From: Lachnospiraceae bacterium
Lineage (GTDB): Bacteria > Bacillota > Clostridia > Lachnospirales > Lachnospiraceae
DNA length: 44,631 bases
Assembly (NCBI GenBank): GCA_022510525.1
Contig: JAFLTH010000016.1
Location: 1 to 44,631 of the forward strand
Direction: 5' to 3'
The translations under genes and the position numbers were made by a program. A model generated the notes under the pieces. That model made no database searches. It worked only from the letters and a program-made list of their open reading frames with translations, and was not told where the DNA came from. Of the stretch, positions 17,354 through 26,867 are shown in pieces (the stretch's first letter is position 1; each line of letters starts with the position of its first letter).

Positions 17354-18526
17354 ATAATCATCAAAATAATCTTTGGCAGCTATAACCTTTCCCTGTTTTA
17401 TATAAACTCTGGGAATTCTCTTAGAAAGCATACAGGCAAGCTCATAATTAAATCTTCCGGACATATCTCCCAATTCCTCCATAGTAAGCTGCTCATCACC
17501 GTCTCTGCCAATCAGGGTAACTTCATCCCCCTCCTTAGCCTCCGGAATATTATTTACACTCACCATGAACTGATCCATACATACCCTTCCAAGAATCGGG
17601 GCTTTCTTTCCATGGATAAGTATATATCCTTTACCTGACAGCCCCCTGGGGTACCCGTCTCCATAGCCTATGGGAATTGTTGCGATTTTCATATCCTCAT
17701 CTGCAACATAGGTGCTTCCGTAGCTGACCGGAGTTCCTTTTTCCACCTGCTTGATATAAACTATGCGGCTCTTTAATGATAACACAGGTTTCAAAGAAAT
17801 AATATCCCTTCTTACTTCATTCGATGGCCACAGCCCATATAAAGATATTCCTGCGCGTACTACATCCATGTTAGCTTCCTTAAGTTCTATAATGCCTGCG
17901 CTGTTGGAGCAATGTTTAATCGGTATCCTGTAATTAAGTTTTTTTTCTATTCTGTTTAAAAATTGACTAAATTGGTCAATCTGTTTTTTTACAGAGGTTT
18001 TATCTGTTTCATCAGCCCTTGCAAAATGTGTAAATACACCTTCGACTTCTATACTTTCATAGGAAAGGGCCTCTCTAACAAATTCAAGTCCGGTATCATC
18101 CGGATATATGCCTATCCTGCTCATTCCGGTGTCAACCTTAATATGGAGCTTAGCTTTCTTTCCAATCCGTGAAGCGGATGTTGCAAGTTCTTTAAGCATA
18201 TCGGGTCTGAATACTGCCGGTCGTATATCATTACTTATCAATTCTTCATAACAATGAGGAAAAGTATAACCCAGTATCAATATCGGTTTATTAAGTCCTG
18301 CCGTTCTTAAACTTAAAGCTTCTTCGGCAGTTGCCACTCCGTAACCAAATACGTAATCAATATTTTCAAGCTCCCGGCCAATCATAACGGCACCGTGTCC
18401 GTAACCGTCTGCCTTAATTATACCCATTATCTTTGTATCCGGTGATATATTACTTTTCATTTGTTCTATGTTATATAAAACCGCATCCAAATCTATTTCG
18501 GCATACACGCGATCATAATTCTTCAT
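17348..18526 (-). CDS. alr: alanine racemase
   Basis: 392 residues, normal for Alr. It makes D-alanine for peptidoglycan in a PLP-dependent reaction. The N-terminal barrel has RVYAEIDLDAVLYNI and the PLP-lysine motif MGIIKADGYGHGA (Lys 38). KVDTGMSRIG and FTHFARAD follow, and the C-terminal beta domain has PVSYGSTYVA (catalytic Tyr), TIPIGYGDGYPRGL and GRVCMDQFMV. ATG 18526 has only a weak AAAGGC site, and the gene follows the NAD(P)HX repair gene by about 20 bp, suggesting coupling. The pair nnr-alr is a common Firmicutes arrangement, with mazF downstream. Confidence 0.97.
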   Translation of the reverse strand: MKNYDRVYAEIDLDAVLYNIEQMKSNISPDTKIMGIIKADGYGHGAVMIGRELENIDYVFGYGVATAEEALSLRTAGLNKPILILGYTFPHCYEELISNDIRPAVFRPDMLKELATSASRIGKKAKLHIKVDTGMSRIGIYPDDTGLEFVREALSYESIEVEGVFTHFARADETDKTSVKKQIDQFSQFLNRIEKKLNYRIPIKHCSNSAGIIELKEANMDVVRAGISLYGLWPSNEVRRDIISLKPVLSLKSRIVYIKQVEKGTPVSYGSTYVADEDMKIATIPIGYGDGYPRGLSGKGYILIHGKKAPILGRVCMDQFMVSVNNIPEAKEGDEVTLIGRDGDEQLTMEELGDMSGRFNYELACMLSKRIPRVYIKQGKVIAAKDYFDDYI

Positions 18527-18547
18527 TTTAATAACTATGCCTTTCTC

Positions 18548-20119
18548 TCATTCTGCACCAGCAGTGCACTTCTTAAGCAGCTCTTTTAACTGTTCTATTA
18601 TATCGGTTGCCATCATACTGCGGTTTCCGCATATATGTGCCGCTATATCCCCTGCAACACCATGCAGATATACTCCCGTTACGGCTGCTTCTTCAGCCTT
18701 CATACCCTGTGCGAGTAAGCCTGTTATCATACCTGCAAGAACATCTCCCGATCCGGCTGTAGCCATCCCGGAATTACCTGATGTATTAAGGTAACACTGT
18801 GGTTTATTATAGGATGCAACGACTGTTCTTGCATCCTTGCAGACTATCGTACAGCCAAGTTTATCGGCAAGGAGTTTAGGGTAACTTGTGAAATTGTTTT
18901 TAACCTCAGATATGTCACAGCCGTATAATCTTGCAAATTCACCCATATGAGGAGTCAAAACCACTTCACGCATCCCATTTTTATAAGGACTTTCATACGT
19001 ATTGAAGTTTATACTATCGTTTAGATTCAATTTCGTTGCCAATAGGTTTAATCCATCTGCGTCAATAATCAGTGGAAGGCTGCTTTTATTTATACAGTAG
19101 TCAAGCATCCACTCTGCTTCCACTCCTGTTCCGATTCCGGGACCAATCAGTATGCAGTCCGCCCAGTCTATGGCGCTGTTAAAAGCTTTATTAAACTCAG
19201 TATCAGGTTTGCCGTCAGTCCATAATTCACTATCATAAACAGTCAGCATAGCTTCAGGCAGAGACTGCTGTATAATATCGCGGTTTTTATTTGAAGTAAT
19301 CATCCTTACCATTCCGGCTCCCATATAAAAAACGCTTTTCGCCGACATAACAGCGGCACCGCACATGTTATCATTCCCTGCAATTACAAGGACTTTCCCG
19401 AATGTTCCTTTATTACCATCAGTCTTTCTTTCCGGAAGCCTTAAATCGGATAGTGAAGTATAGGTAAACCACTTTGGATTATTTCCAAAAAATCCATGCT
19501 CATCAATGCCAATTTCTCCACATATGATTTTACCACAGTATTCTGTACCGGGATATAAGAATTCTCCTAATTTATAAAATCCATAGGTCACTGTTAAATC
19601 AGCCTTAACCGCACATCCCAAAACCTTACCGGAATCGGCATGGATACCTGATGGAATATCTACTGAACAAATATAGGCATCAAGTTCATTAATCGCGCAT
19701 ATTGCCTCTTTATATATACCTTCAACATTTCGGGATAATCCGACACCAAATACAGCATCGATTACTATATCATATTCACCTTGGGGGATTCTGTCATAAG
19801 GCTCATACCCGTAATTATTAAGAATTTCAAGTTGCAGTGTAGTCTCTGCGCTGCACTTATCCGAACTTCCAAGTAATACAAAATCCACCTTACAACCCTC
19901 AAGCATAAGCAATCTGCCTATTGCAAAGCCGTCTCCGCCATTATTCCCACAACCTGCAACTACCAACACTTTAAATGCAGCGTTTCCCTTTTCCTGCCTT
20001 ATCTGTGATACTGTAATAAGTGCCGCTCTCTCCATCAATACAAGTGACGGCATCTTTAAAAGTGTTATTGTATTATTATCATATTGCTTCATCTCCGATT
20101 GTGTTACAAGATATTCCAT
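18548..20119 (-). CDS. bifunctional NAD(P)HX epimerase / ADP-dependent NAD(P)HX dehydratase
   Basis: 523 residues fusing two repair activities that restore hydrated NADH and NADPH. The N-terminal YjeF_N epimerase domain (about 1-215) has LVTQSEMKQYD, VVAGCGNNGGDGFAIGRLL and DAVFGVGLSR. The C-terminal ribokinase-like dehydratase (about 230-520) has GTFGKVLVIAGNDNMCGAA, LIGPGIGT, VLTPHMGEFARL and the catalytic SGNSGMATAGSGDVLAGMI, where the usual GTGD is GSGD. The frame is open to a TTG at 20143; ATG 20119 starts the conserved MEYLVTQSEM but its best RBS (AAAGGA) is about 15 nt away, so the start is slightly uncertain. These genes are often called nnrE and nnrD when separate. Confidence 0.95.
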   Translation of the reverse strand: MEYLVTQSEMKQYDNNTITLLKMPSLVLMERAALITVSQIRQEKGNAAFKVLVVAGCGNNGGDGFAIGRLLMLEGCKVDFVLLGSSDKCSAETTLQLEILNNYGYEPYDRIPQGEYDIVIDAVFGVGLSRNVEGIYKEAICAINELDAYICSVDIPSGIHADSGKVLGCAVKADLTVTYGFYKLGEFLYPGTEYCGKIICGEIGIDEHGFFGNNPKWFTYTSLSDLRLPERKTDGNKGTFGKVLVIAGNDNMCGAAVMSAKSVFYMGAGMVRMITSNKNRDIIQQSLPEAMLTVYDSELWTDGKPDTEFNKAFNSAIDWADCILIGPGIGTGVEAEWMLDYCINKSSLPLIIDADGLNLLATKLNLNDSINFNTYESPYKNGMREVVLTPHMGEFARLYGCDISEVKNNFTSYPKLLADKLGCTIVCKDARTVVASYNKPQCYLNTSGNSGMATAGSGDVLAGMITGLLAQGMKAEEAAVTGVYLHGVAGDIAAHICGNRSMMATDIIEQLKELLKKCTAGAE

Positions 20120-20177
20120 TTTTATACAATATTTTCCTTTCAAATATATCTTAATTACTTAAAAATGCGCCCAAATC

Positions 20178-20879
20178 CTATGATTCCGGCGCATCATTCA
20201 AAATATACTTTCTTTTGTTTTTACTTTGACTTTTTTCTGGGACTTTCTTCTCAGAGTCTTCCTTCTTGTCTATTTCCGGCTTATATTTCATATCAAAAAT
20301 TTCCAATACTTCCGCTCCGAATACATCGTGCATATATGAATAAAGTTTGTGATTGGATTCCTCAGCTTCCTGCTTACGCACCATTTTTTTCTTTAATTCC
20401 CTGCGCGTATTTGATATCCAGTCATTTAGCGCGGTAATCTCTCTCTCATTCTCCTGTATCTTTTTATAACATAACTCCATAGATTCAAGCATAAGCTGTT
20501 TGTTAACTTTTTCAATTTCACCCGGCAGCTTTACCTTTTCCACCTCATAGCCTGCAATCTTATCATTGCACTCTTCAATCAACCGCTTATGGTCTTCCCT
20601 GTCTTTAAGTAATTTCTTATCATCAGGATTCTGGACAATACCATCGGCAATATGGATAACTTCATCCATCAGTTTTCTTTTGATTTTTACAATGTCTTTA
20701 CCTTCGGTATTAATCTTCCCTTCACGTTTTACAAGCTCGTTAAGTTTAGCTTCAAGCGACTTTATTCTGGATGGAACGGTTATACCGTCAAACAGCATAT
20801 GCCATTTATTATCCAAGGTTAAAATCGGAAGTTTCTTCCCGGTTAATGCATTTTTAAATACTTTATCCTTTTCTGACAT
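20178..20879 (-). CDS. cytoplasmic coiled-coil protein of unknown function
   Basis: 233 residues with no recognised family. A short N-terminal region (MSEKDKVFKNALTGKKLPIL...WHMLFD) is followed by predicted helical coiled coil from about residue 40 to 185, rich in Lys and Glu with heptad-like spacing (SLEAKLNELVKREG, IQENEREITALNDWI, RRELKKKMVRKQEAEE). The C-terminus has a charged Lys/Glu/Ser tail before the end ILNDAPES. There is no signal peptide or membrane segment. The GTG at 20897 is an alternative start, but ATG 20879 follows GAAAGGGA. It is the first gene behind a very strong promoter and leads the nnr-alr transcript. Confidence 0.8.
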   Translation of the reverse strand: MSEKDKVFKNALTGKKLPILTLDNKWHMLFDGITVPSRIKSLEAKLNELVKREGKINTEGKDIVKIKRKLMDEVIHIADGIVQNPDDKKLLKDREDHKRLIEECNDKIAGYEVEKVKLPGEIEKVNKQLMLESMELCYKKIQENEREITALNDWISNTRRELKKKMVRKQEAEESNHKLYSYMHDVFGAEVLEIFDMKYKPEIDKKEDSEKKVPEKSQSKNKRKYILNDAPES

Positions 20880-20921
20880 TAATCCTGTCCCTTTCACTGC
20901 ATACTATTGAGTACTGTTTTT

Positions 20922-20951
20922 ATTATATTCCTTCTGTGAAAAAATTGTCAA
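20922..20951 (-). promoter_or_regulatory. strong predicted promoter of the coiled-coil/nnr/alr operon
   Basis: On the minus strand a perfect TTGACA (20951-20946) and a perfect TATAAT (20927-20922) are separated by 18 bp. It lies about 45 bp upstream of the chosen start and just after the stop of the preceding membrane-protein gene. Confidence 0.8.
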
Positions 20952-20961
20952 TATTACATAC

Positions 20962-22653
20962 TTACTTTGGCTTGAATCCGTCCTTTATACTGTCACCTAT
21001 CAACGTCGCCTCATCAAGCATCCCCTTATACAGAGTAGACGGATAAGTATGATAGCTGTTTACCTCTCCTCCTGCGGAAAAATATATAGTATTTCCATTG
21101 ATCTCACAACTCTCCATATTACCTATATCATAATCCTTTTGCAGTATATAATAAGGCTGTGAAATATTATGTTTTACAAAAACTCCCGCATCGGTAATAT
21201 ACCTGTCCCAATACGGACTTACAGATACGAACATACAAAAGAACAGACTACCTGTGACTATACGGTATAAACCCTTCCTTTTTTCACTCAGGTAATCTCC
21301 TGCCGCTATCATTATTACCGCAAATAAGAATGCCAGTCCATATCTTATAAAGGGCGCCATAAAGAACCATACCACAAGGTTTCCCCATATAGCCAGAAAC
21401 AGTACCGCAAGCTCCGGGCGAAATCTGCGTCTTCTAAAGATTCCGTCCAGCAGGATAATAATCTGCATAATGGCACCTAAGACTACGGCAAATAAGAACA
21501 TTTGTTCATATCGTTCCTGATGCTCCCACCAAATGGGAAGCCAATCCGAAACAGGAATGTTTTCTTTTGCAACATCATAAAGGCAGCGTCCCCAGGTCTT
21601 AATCTGGGCAGCATCAAGCAGCAAATGCGCCTTAGGTATCTTCCACTCTACATTAAATATATCAATCCCCGCAAAAGGATATAGAAGCCATCCCGAAATA
21701 AAGAAATTCCTGATAAGAAAAGGCAGCAATATGGCAAAACCGCATATCAGATACGATGCAATATCCTTCCATTTCTTATTTTTAACAAGAAAAAATGCCG
21801 GATATATAGCAATAAGTACTATCAGACAGGCAGAAAATTTAAGCGTTGCCACAAAAACCGCCGTCACCGATAGCAGCGAATACATAGTAATACCCGCCCT
21901 CTTCCATTCATAATTCTCACACCAGGCGGTAATTATAAAAAACACAAAATACATGGTTGCATAGTCCGTTGCAGGAGACATACTTCGTATGAGGTTAACA
22001 AGCGTATAAAACAGGATTCCAACCTTCATCATATCTGTAATGTGGCAGTTATGATGTTTAAAATCCTTTAATCCATGAAAAGCATACAGACACATGATAA
22101 TCTCAAGCCATCCTGTGGTAGTATGCAGTGAGCGGCCAAACAACCAGTTCAAACTAAAAAATGATGCAAAGGCAAGATATGAACTGTTATATGCATAATG
22201 CAGCTGTAGGTTTCCTACACCTTTAATAATCCCATATTCTTCATATAAACGGATTGCAGCGGCATGATATATATTGGTATCGGTATGGAACTCTCCTCTG
22301 GATGTGAAAAAGGCAATCAAAATAATAAAGCAGACATAGAAAAAGCCTTCCCATGAGAAAATTATTGAGCGGTATTCCTTATAGAGTGAATTCAAACGAT
22401 TACGCCTAAAATACCCGATGATTACAGCTATCATAAGTAAAATAATGTGAGCTACGGCTCCGATTCTGGCAAAAAGGCTGAAAAACTCTACGTACACCGT
22501 AATAGCAATAATTCCGACCATCATATAGTGAATAGGCTGAAAGTCAAGTTTTTCGGTCGTGAATTTAGTATCCTTGACAAGTCCAAGTACCCCTACTCCT
22601 ATAACAGTCGTGAAAAGTGTAATATATATAAAGCTTAGTAATACTGCAATCAT
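20962..22653 (-). CDS. multi-spanning membrane protein, GT-C/LIC_10190-like
   Basis: 563 residues with about eleven to thirteen membrane helices from residue 1 to about 475 and a soluble C-terminus. After the first helices comes the loop FHTDTNIYHAAAIRLYEEYG followed by LQLHYAYNSSYLAFASFFSL. The acidic residue plus DTxxYHxxxIR wording is what LIC_10190-type and other GT-C membrane proteins show in their first outward loop. It is probably a glycosyltransferase using a lipid-linked sugar, but the acceptor is unknown and no polysaccharide locus adjoins it. ATG 22653 follows a strong AAGGAG. It is divergent from the ABC-F gene. Confidence 0.65.
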   Translation of the reverse strand: MIAVLLSFIYITLFTTVIGVGVLGLVKDTKFTTEKLDFQPIHYMMVGIIAITVYVEFFSLFARIGAVAHIILLMIAVIIGYFRRNRLNSLYKEYRSIIFSWEGFFYVCFIILIAFFTSRGEFHTDTNIYHAAAIRLYEEYGIIKGVGNLQLHYAYNSSYLAFASFFSLNWLFGRSLHTTTGWLEIIMCLYAFHGLKDFKHHNCHITDMMKVGILFYTLVNLIRSMSPATDYATMYFVFFIITAWCENYEWKRAGITMYSLLSVTAVFVATLKFSACLIVLIAIYPAFFLVKNKKWKDIASYLICGFAILLPFLIRNFFISGWLLYPFAGIDIFNVEWKIPKAHLLLDAAQIKTWGRCLYDVAKENIPVSDWLPIWWEHQERYEQMFLFAVVLGAIMQIIILLDGIFRRRRFRPELAVLFLAIWGNLVVWFFMAPFIRYGLAFLFAVIMIAAGDYLSEKRKGLYRIVTGSLFFCMFVSVSPYWDRYITDAGVFVKHNISQPYYILQKDYDIGNMESCEINGNTIYFSAGGEVNSYHTYPSTLYKGMLDEATLIGDSIKDGFKPK

Positions 22654-22702
22654 GTTTGTTACTCCTTATAGGTTTTAACTGTTTAATCATTACCTATTAA
22701 GT

Positions 22703-22750
22703 ATTATACAATAAAAATATTATACAACAAAACTATTATAAGATAATATT
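22703..22750. repeat. three direct repeats of 16-bp period in the divergent promoter region
   Basis: ATTATACAATAAAAAT, ATTATACAACAAAACT and a weaker third copy starting ATTATAAGAT begin at 22703, 22719 and 22735. On the minus strand the first two contain TATAAT, and TTGTTG (22730-22725) to TATAAT (22708-22703) spaced by 16 bp is a possible promoter for the GT-C-like gene. Confidence 0.55.
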
Positions 22751-22798
22751 AAAATTTTAAATAAGCACTGTTCAATAATTTATTGTAACTTGACCTAA

Positions 22799-22826
22799 TT
22801 GACAGACCTCCACAACATATTGTAAA
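22799..22826 (+). promoter_or_regulatory. possible promoter of the ABC-F gene
   Basis: A perfect TTGACA (22799-22804) is followed after 16 bp by TGTAAA (22821-22826; 4/6 of the -10 consensus). It would give a leader of roughly 60 nt. The -10 is weak, so the call is tentative. Confidence 0.4.
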
Positions 22827-22891
22827 CTGAAAATCGTACCGATTATTGATTTTTTCAAACATCACTTATGAAAGGCAAGGCTCTATATCAG

Positions 22892-24889
22892 ATGATACTT
22901 TCAGTTAACAATATACATAAATCATTTAATGAAGTGCCGGTTTTAGGCGCGGTATCCTTCCATATAGAAGACTATGAGAAGGCTGCCGTTGTCGGTATCA
23001 ACGGTGCCGGTAAGACCACCCTTCTCCGCATCATAATGGGCGAACTGGAAGCCGACGAAGGCACTGTAACCCTGTCAAAGGACAAAAGCATAGGCTATCT
23101 TGCACAACACCAGAGCGTATCAGGTGAAAATACCATCTACGACGAACTCTTATCGGTAAAGCAGGGACTCATTGACTTGGAGAGTCAATTACGTGATATA
23201 GAGCTTAGGATGAAAAATGCTTCCGATGACGAACTTTCCAATCTTATGGAGAGCTATTCCCGTCTTACACATGAGTTTGAGTCAGGCGGCGGTTACGCAT
23301 ATAAAAGTGAGCTGGTTGGCGTTTTAAAAGGACTTGGATTTGAGGAAAGTGAATTTTCCAAATCCGTATCCACCCTCTCCGGCGGCCAGAAGACCCGTGT
23401 GGCTCTTGGAAAACTGCTATTGCAAAGTCCGGACCTTATTATCCTGGATGAGCCTACCAATCACCTGGATATGTCATCAATCACCTGGCTTGAGACTTAT
23501 CTTCTCAATTATAAAGGCGCTGTTATCATCGTATCTCACGACCGGTATTTCCTTGACCGTATCGCTGGCAAGATAATAGAGCTGGATAATACCAAAGCAA
23601 CCGTGTTCACCGGAAATTATTCCGACTATGCCGCTAAAAAGGAAATGCTGCGTATCGCGCAGTACAACGCTTATGTCAATCAGCAGCGCGAAATTAAACA
23701 CCAGGAGGAAGTAATTGAGAAGCTTAAATCCTTTAACCGGGAAAAATCTATTAAACGTGCCGAAAGCCGTGAAAAAATGCTTAATAAGATAGAGGTTCTT
23801 GATAAACCTACACAGGTTCGCTCCGATATGCATCTTAAATTGGAACCAAGGATAGTCAGCGGCAATGATGTGCTTCATGTAGATAATATATCCAAATCCT
23901 TTGACAAACTCAACTTATTTGAACATCTTTCATTTGACATAAAACGAGGGGAGCACGTTGCCATAATCGGAGATAACGGCACCGGCAAGACTACGATTTT
24001 AAAGATAATCAACGAACTGCTTCCTCCCGACAGCGGAATGCTGCGTCTTGGCACAAATGTTGAAATCGGATATTATGATCAGGAGCATCATGTCCTGCAT
24101 CCTGAAAAGACACTTTTTGATGAGCTTTCAGATGAATATCCCACATTAAATAATACGGAAATCCGTAATACTCTTGCCGCTTTCCTGTTTACAGGCGAAG
24201 ACGTTTTCAAGAAAATTGATACATTAAGCGGCGGAGAACGCGGAAGGCTGTCTCTGGCTAAACTTATGCTCTCGGAATCCAATTTTCTGATTCTGGATGA
24301 GCCTACCAACCACCTTGATATTATGTCCAAGGAAATATTGGAGGACGCAATAAACAGCTATACAGGTACAATATTGTATGTATCGCATGACCGTTATTTT
24401 ATCAACAAGACCGCCAATCGTATCTTGGAACTTGAGAATAAAACACTTACAGGCTATCTTGGTAACTATGAGTATTATATGGAAAAGAAGGCGCAGAATA
24501 CCGGTTATACGGCATCTTCGTCGGATATGCATCCCTTGACCAATTCAGTCAATAAAAATTCTGTGCCAATCTCTAACCCTAATTACGGAAATTCAGCTTC
24601 ATCATCCGACAATAATACGCCGTATAATGTTTCTGAAGGCAAACAAGAATGGCTGTCCAAGAAGGAACAGCAGGCTGCTATACGGAAAAAAGAAAACGCA
24701 CTCAAAAAATGCGAAGAAGCCATAGAAATATTGGAGAAACGAAATACCGAAATCGACGAGACTATGATCCTTCCGGATGTGTGCACAGATGTCGCGAAAT
24801 TGCAGAAACTTTCCAAAGAAAAGGCTGAAAATGAATCAAAACTGGAAGAGCTTTATGAACAGTGGGAAGAATTATCTGAGAGTATCTGA
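22892..24889 (+). CDS. ABC-F family ATPase (ribosome-associated type)
   Basis: 665 residues and the only plus-strand gene. Two ABC domains without membrane segments: the first with Walker A GINGAGKTT, signature LSGGQKTR and Walker B LIILDEPTNHLD; the second with GDNGTGKTT, LSGGERGR and FLILDEPTNHLD. Between them lies a charged helical linker (REIKHQEEVIEKLKSF) like the P-site tRNA interaction motif. A Ser/Asn-rich spacer (about residues 545-595) leads to a C-terminal coiled coil. ABC-F proteins bind the ribosome and affect translation or antibiotic tolerance; the layout resembles the housekeeping Bacillus YdiF/Uup type rather than a specific resistance protein. ATG 22868 is possible, but ATG 22892 follows AAGGCAAGG and matches the family start MILSVNNIHKSF. 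Confidence 0.93.
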   Translation: MILSVNNIHKSFNEVPVLGAVSFHIEDYEKAAVVGINGAGKTTLLRIIMGELEADEGTVTLSKDKSIGYLAQHQSVSGENTIYDELLSVKQGLIDLESQLRDIELRMKNASDDELSNLMESYSRLTHEFESGGGYAYKSELVGVLKGLGFEESEFSKSVSTLSGGQKTRVALGKLLLQSPDLIILDEPTNHLDMSSITWLETYLLNYKGAVIIVSHDRYFLDRIAGKIIELDNTKATVFTGNYSDYAAKKEMLRIAQYNAYVNQQREIKHQEEVIEKLKSFNREKSIKRAESREKMLNKIEVLDKPTQVRSDMHLKLEPRIVSGNDVLHVDNISKSFDKLNLFEHLSFDIKRGEHVAIIGDNGTGKTTILKIINELLPPDSGMLRLGTNVEIGYYDQEHHVLHPEKTLFDELSDEYPTLNNTEIRNTLAAFLFTGEDVFKKIDTLSGGERGRLSLAKLMLSESNFLILDEPTNHLDIMSKEILEDAINSYTGTILYVSHDRYFINKTANRILELENKTLTGYLGNYEYYMEKKAQNTGYTASSSDMHPLTNSVNKNSVPISNPNYGNSASSSDNNTPYNVSEGKQEWLSKKEQQAAIRKKENALKKCEEAIEILEKRNTEIDETMILPDVCTDVAKLQKLSKEKAENESKLEELYEQWEELSESI

Positions 24890-24905
24890 GTAATCAGATA
24901 CTCTC
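24878..24905. terminator. perfect hairpin spanning both stop codons of convergent genes
   Basis: The arm GAGAGTATCTGA (24878-24889) is the last four codons of the ABC-F gene, and its exact complement (24894-24905) is the last four codons of icd, with a GTAA loop. The stem is 12 bp. Neither side has a T tract, so it may act as a two-way transcript end or mRNA 3'-end protector rather than a classical terminator. Confidence 0.75.
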
Positions 24906-26099
24906 AAACGTCTCCCTAACAGCCTTAATAAAATCCTCGCTATTAAGCACGGTTACATCTTTTAATGAAGTAATCAGTGCTAAATCCTTGGTCATCTTTC
25001 CACTCTCAATAGTCTGCACCGTAGCTTTCTCAAGCTTGTCCGCAAACTGCATAAGCTCCTTATTTCCGTCCAGTTCTCCACGTTTTCTAAGGGCTCCGGT
25101 CCAAGCAAATATTGTCGCTACGGAATTGGTAGAGGTCTCTTCTCCCTTAAGATGCTTATAATAATGTCTCTGCACCGTTCCGTGCGCAGCCTCATACTCA
25201 TAAACACCCGAAGGTGATACCAATACCGATGTCATCATTGCGAGTGAACCGAAAGCCGAGGAAACCATGTCACTCATAACGTCACCGTCATAATTTTTGC
25301 AGGCCCATATAAACCCGCCCTTAGCCTTCATAACACGAGCAACGGCATCGTCAATCAGAGTATAGAAATACTCAATACCTGCAGCCTTGAATTTATCCTC
25401 ATATTCCTTTTCATAAATCTCCTGAAAAATGTCTTTAAAATTGTGGTCGTATTTCTTGGAAATTGTATCCTTGGTTGCAAACCACAGATCCTGTTTGGTA
25501 TCTAAAGCATAATTAAAGCAGGCCTTGGCAAAGCTTGTAATGGATTCGTCTGTATTATGAATACCCTGAAGTATTCCGGCTCCCGTAAAATTATGTATGG
25601 TTTCACGTATTTCTGTGCCGTCTTTAGCTGTAAATACCAGTTCGGCTTTTCCTTCTCCGGGTACTTTAATTTCTGTATTTTTATATACATCACCGTAAGC
25701 ATGACGGGCTAATGTAATAGGCTTTTCCCAGTTCTTTACACAAGGTTCTATTCCTTTGACGATAATAGGTGCACGAAATACCGTTCCATCCAATGCGGCC
25801 CTGATTGTACCGTTTGGACTCTTCCACATCTCTTTAAGATTATATTCCGTCATTCTTGCAGCATTGGGAGTGATTGTTGCACACTTTACCGCAACGCCGT
25901 ATTTCTTGGTCGCCTCAGCGGAATCCATAGTGACCTTATCGTTGGTTTCATTACGATATTCCAGTCCTAAATCATAGTATTCCGTCTTCAAATCAATGTA
26001 TGGCAACAGCAATTCATCCTTAATCATTTTCCAGAGAATCCTGGTCATTTCATCTCCGTCCATCTCAACCAAGGGCGTGGTCATTTCAATTTTTCCCAT
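24894..26099 (-). CDS. icd: NADP-dependent isocitrate dehydrogenase, eukaryotic-like type
   Basis: 401 residues. It oxidises isocitrate to 2-oxoglutarate, supplying carbon for glutamate. The sequence ([60 protein letters not shown]) is that of the homodimeric type found in eukaryotic cytosol and some bacteria, not the E. coli type. Substrate and metal residues are seen in [36 protein letters not shown], and AHGTVQRHY precedes the NADP-binding region. ATG 26099 follows AAGGAGG, which lies inside the GntR gene; the two genes overlap by 19 bp in different frames, so translation is probably coupled. No citrate synthase or aconitase gene is adjacent. Confidence 0.96.
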   Translation of the reverse strand: MGKIEMTTPLVEMDGDEMTRILWKMIKDELLLPYIDLKTEYYDLGLEYRNETNDKVTMDSAEATKKYGVAVKCATITPNAARMTEYNLKEMWKSPNGTIRAALDGTVFRAPIIVKGIEPCVKNWEKPITLARHAYGDVYKNTEIKVPGEGKAELVFTAKDGTEIRETIHNFTGAGILQGIHNTDESITSFAKACFNYALDTKQDLWFATKDTISKKYDHNFKDIFQEIYEKEYEDKFKAAGIEYFYTLIDDAVARVMKAKGGFIWACKNYDGDVMSDMVSSAFGSLAMMTSVLVSPSGVYEYEAAHGTVQRHYYKHLKGEETSTNSVATIFAWTGALRKRGELDGNKELMQFADKLEKATVQTIESGKMTKDLALITSLKDVTVLNSEDFIKAVRETFESI

Positions 26100-26806
26100 T
26101 TGTTATCCTCCTTATCAAGCTCGTCTCCATAAATTTCATACAGACCGTTTTCTACCATATTGTTATAAGCATTAATCATATGACTGTTTGCCAGTTTTTC
26201 CGCCCTGGCGGCGTCTTTTGCCTTGATTGCTTCCATTATCTGCTTATGTTCATCATTGGAAGCTCGTCCTCTGGTATTGGTTGCAAGCGTCTTTTGTCTG
26301 ACACGCAGCACATACTGATGGAAATCCTTAAGCAGATGCTCTAACATTTTAGAATCGCAAGCTTCATACAGGATGTCATGGAATCGGTTATCCAGCTCTG
26401 CCATCTGATCCATGTGTCCCTTATCTGCGTGAAACTGCGCCAGATAAATATTTTCCTCCATCTCTTCTAACTGTTCCTTAGTGATCTTCTCGGTTGCCAT
26501 CCTTGCGCACAAGCCCTCTAAGAGTGAGCGGATCATATATATATCCTTCACATCCTTAGCCGTAATCCCGGTAACATATGCGCCTTTATTCGGAATGATC
26601 TGGATCAGTCCTTCAAGCTCAAGCTGCCTGAAAGCTTCTCTTACCGGAGTTCTGCTGACCCCAAGTTCCTCACCTATGGCAACTTCCTTAAGCTCCTCAT
26701 GCTCCTTATACTTACCACTAAGAATATCATCCCTGATTTTCTGAAATACTCTCCCACGCAGCGAATACGACTCATTCGATGCATGTCTGTTATCATAATT
26801 AGCCAT
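26081..26806 (-). CDS. GntR-family transcriptional regulator, FCD (FadR-type) subfamily
   Basis: 241 residues. The N-terminal winged helix (about 15-80) has [43 protein letters not shown] and [17 protein letters not shown], the GntR DNA-binding signature. The C-terminal all-helical FCD ligand domain (about 90-225) has [13 protein letters not shown], the metal-site-like [12 protein letters not shown] and [14 protein letters not shown], with a final His in NSHMINAY. Such domains usually bind organic acids through a metal, so citrate, isocitrate or 2-oxoglutarate are reasonable but unproven effectors given the overlap with icd. ATG 26806 follows GGTGGGAG; ATG 26824 is an alternative with no RBS. 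A palindrome overlapping its promoter suggests autoregulation. Confidence 0.93.
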   Translation of the reverse strand: MANYDNRHASNESYSLRGRVFQKIRDDILSGKYKEHEELKEVAIGEELGVSRTPVREAFRQLELEGLIQIIPNKGAYVTGITAKDVKDIYMIRSLLEGLCARMATEKITKEQLEEMEENIYLAQFHADKGHMDQMAELDNRFHDILYEACDSKMLEHLLKDFHQYVLRVRQKTLATNTRGRASNDEHKQIMEAIKAKDAARAEKLANSHMINAYNNMVENGLYEIYGDELDKEDNKWEKLK

Positions 26807-26867
26807 TTTCTCCCACCCTGCCATTGTATTGGCATATATAAAACTTTATATTACTTTACCTCGTATA

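Noticed and set aside
22834-22861. Attenuator hairpin in the ABC-F leader (GAAAATC...GATTTTTTC)
   Set aside because: The stem is only six or seven A/T-rich base pairs, too weak to call without RNA data.
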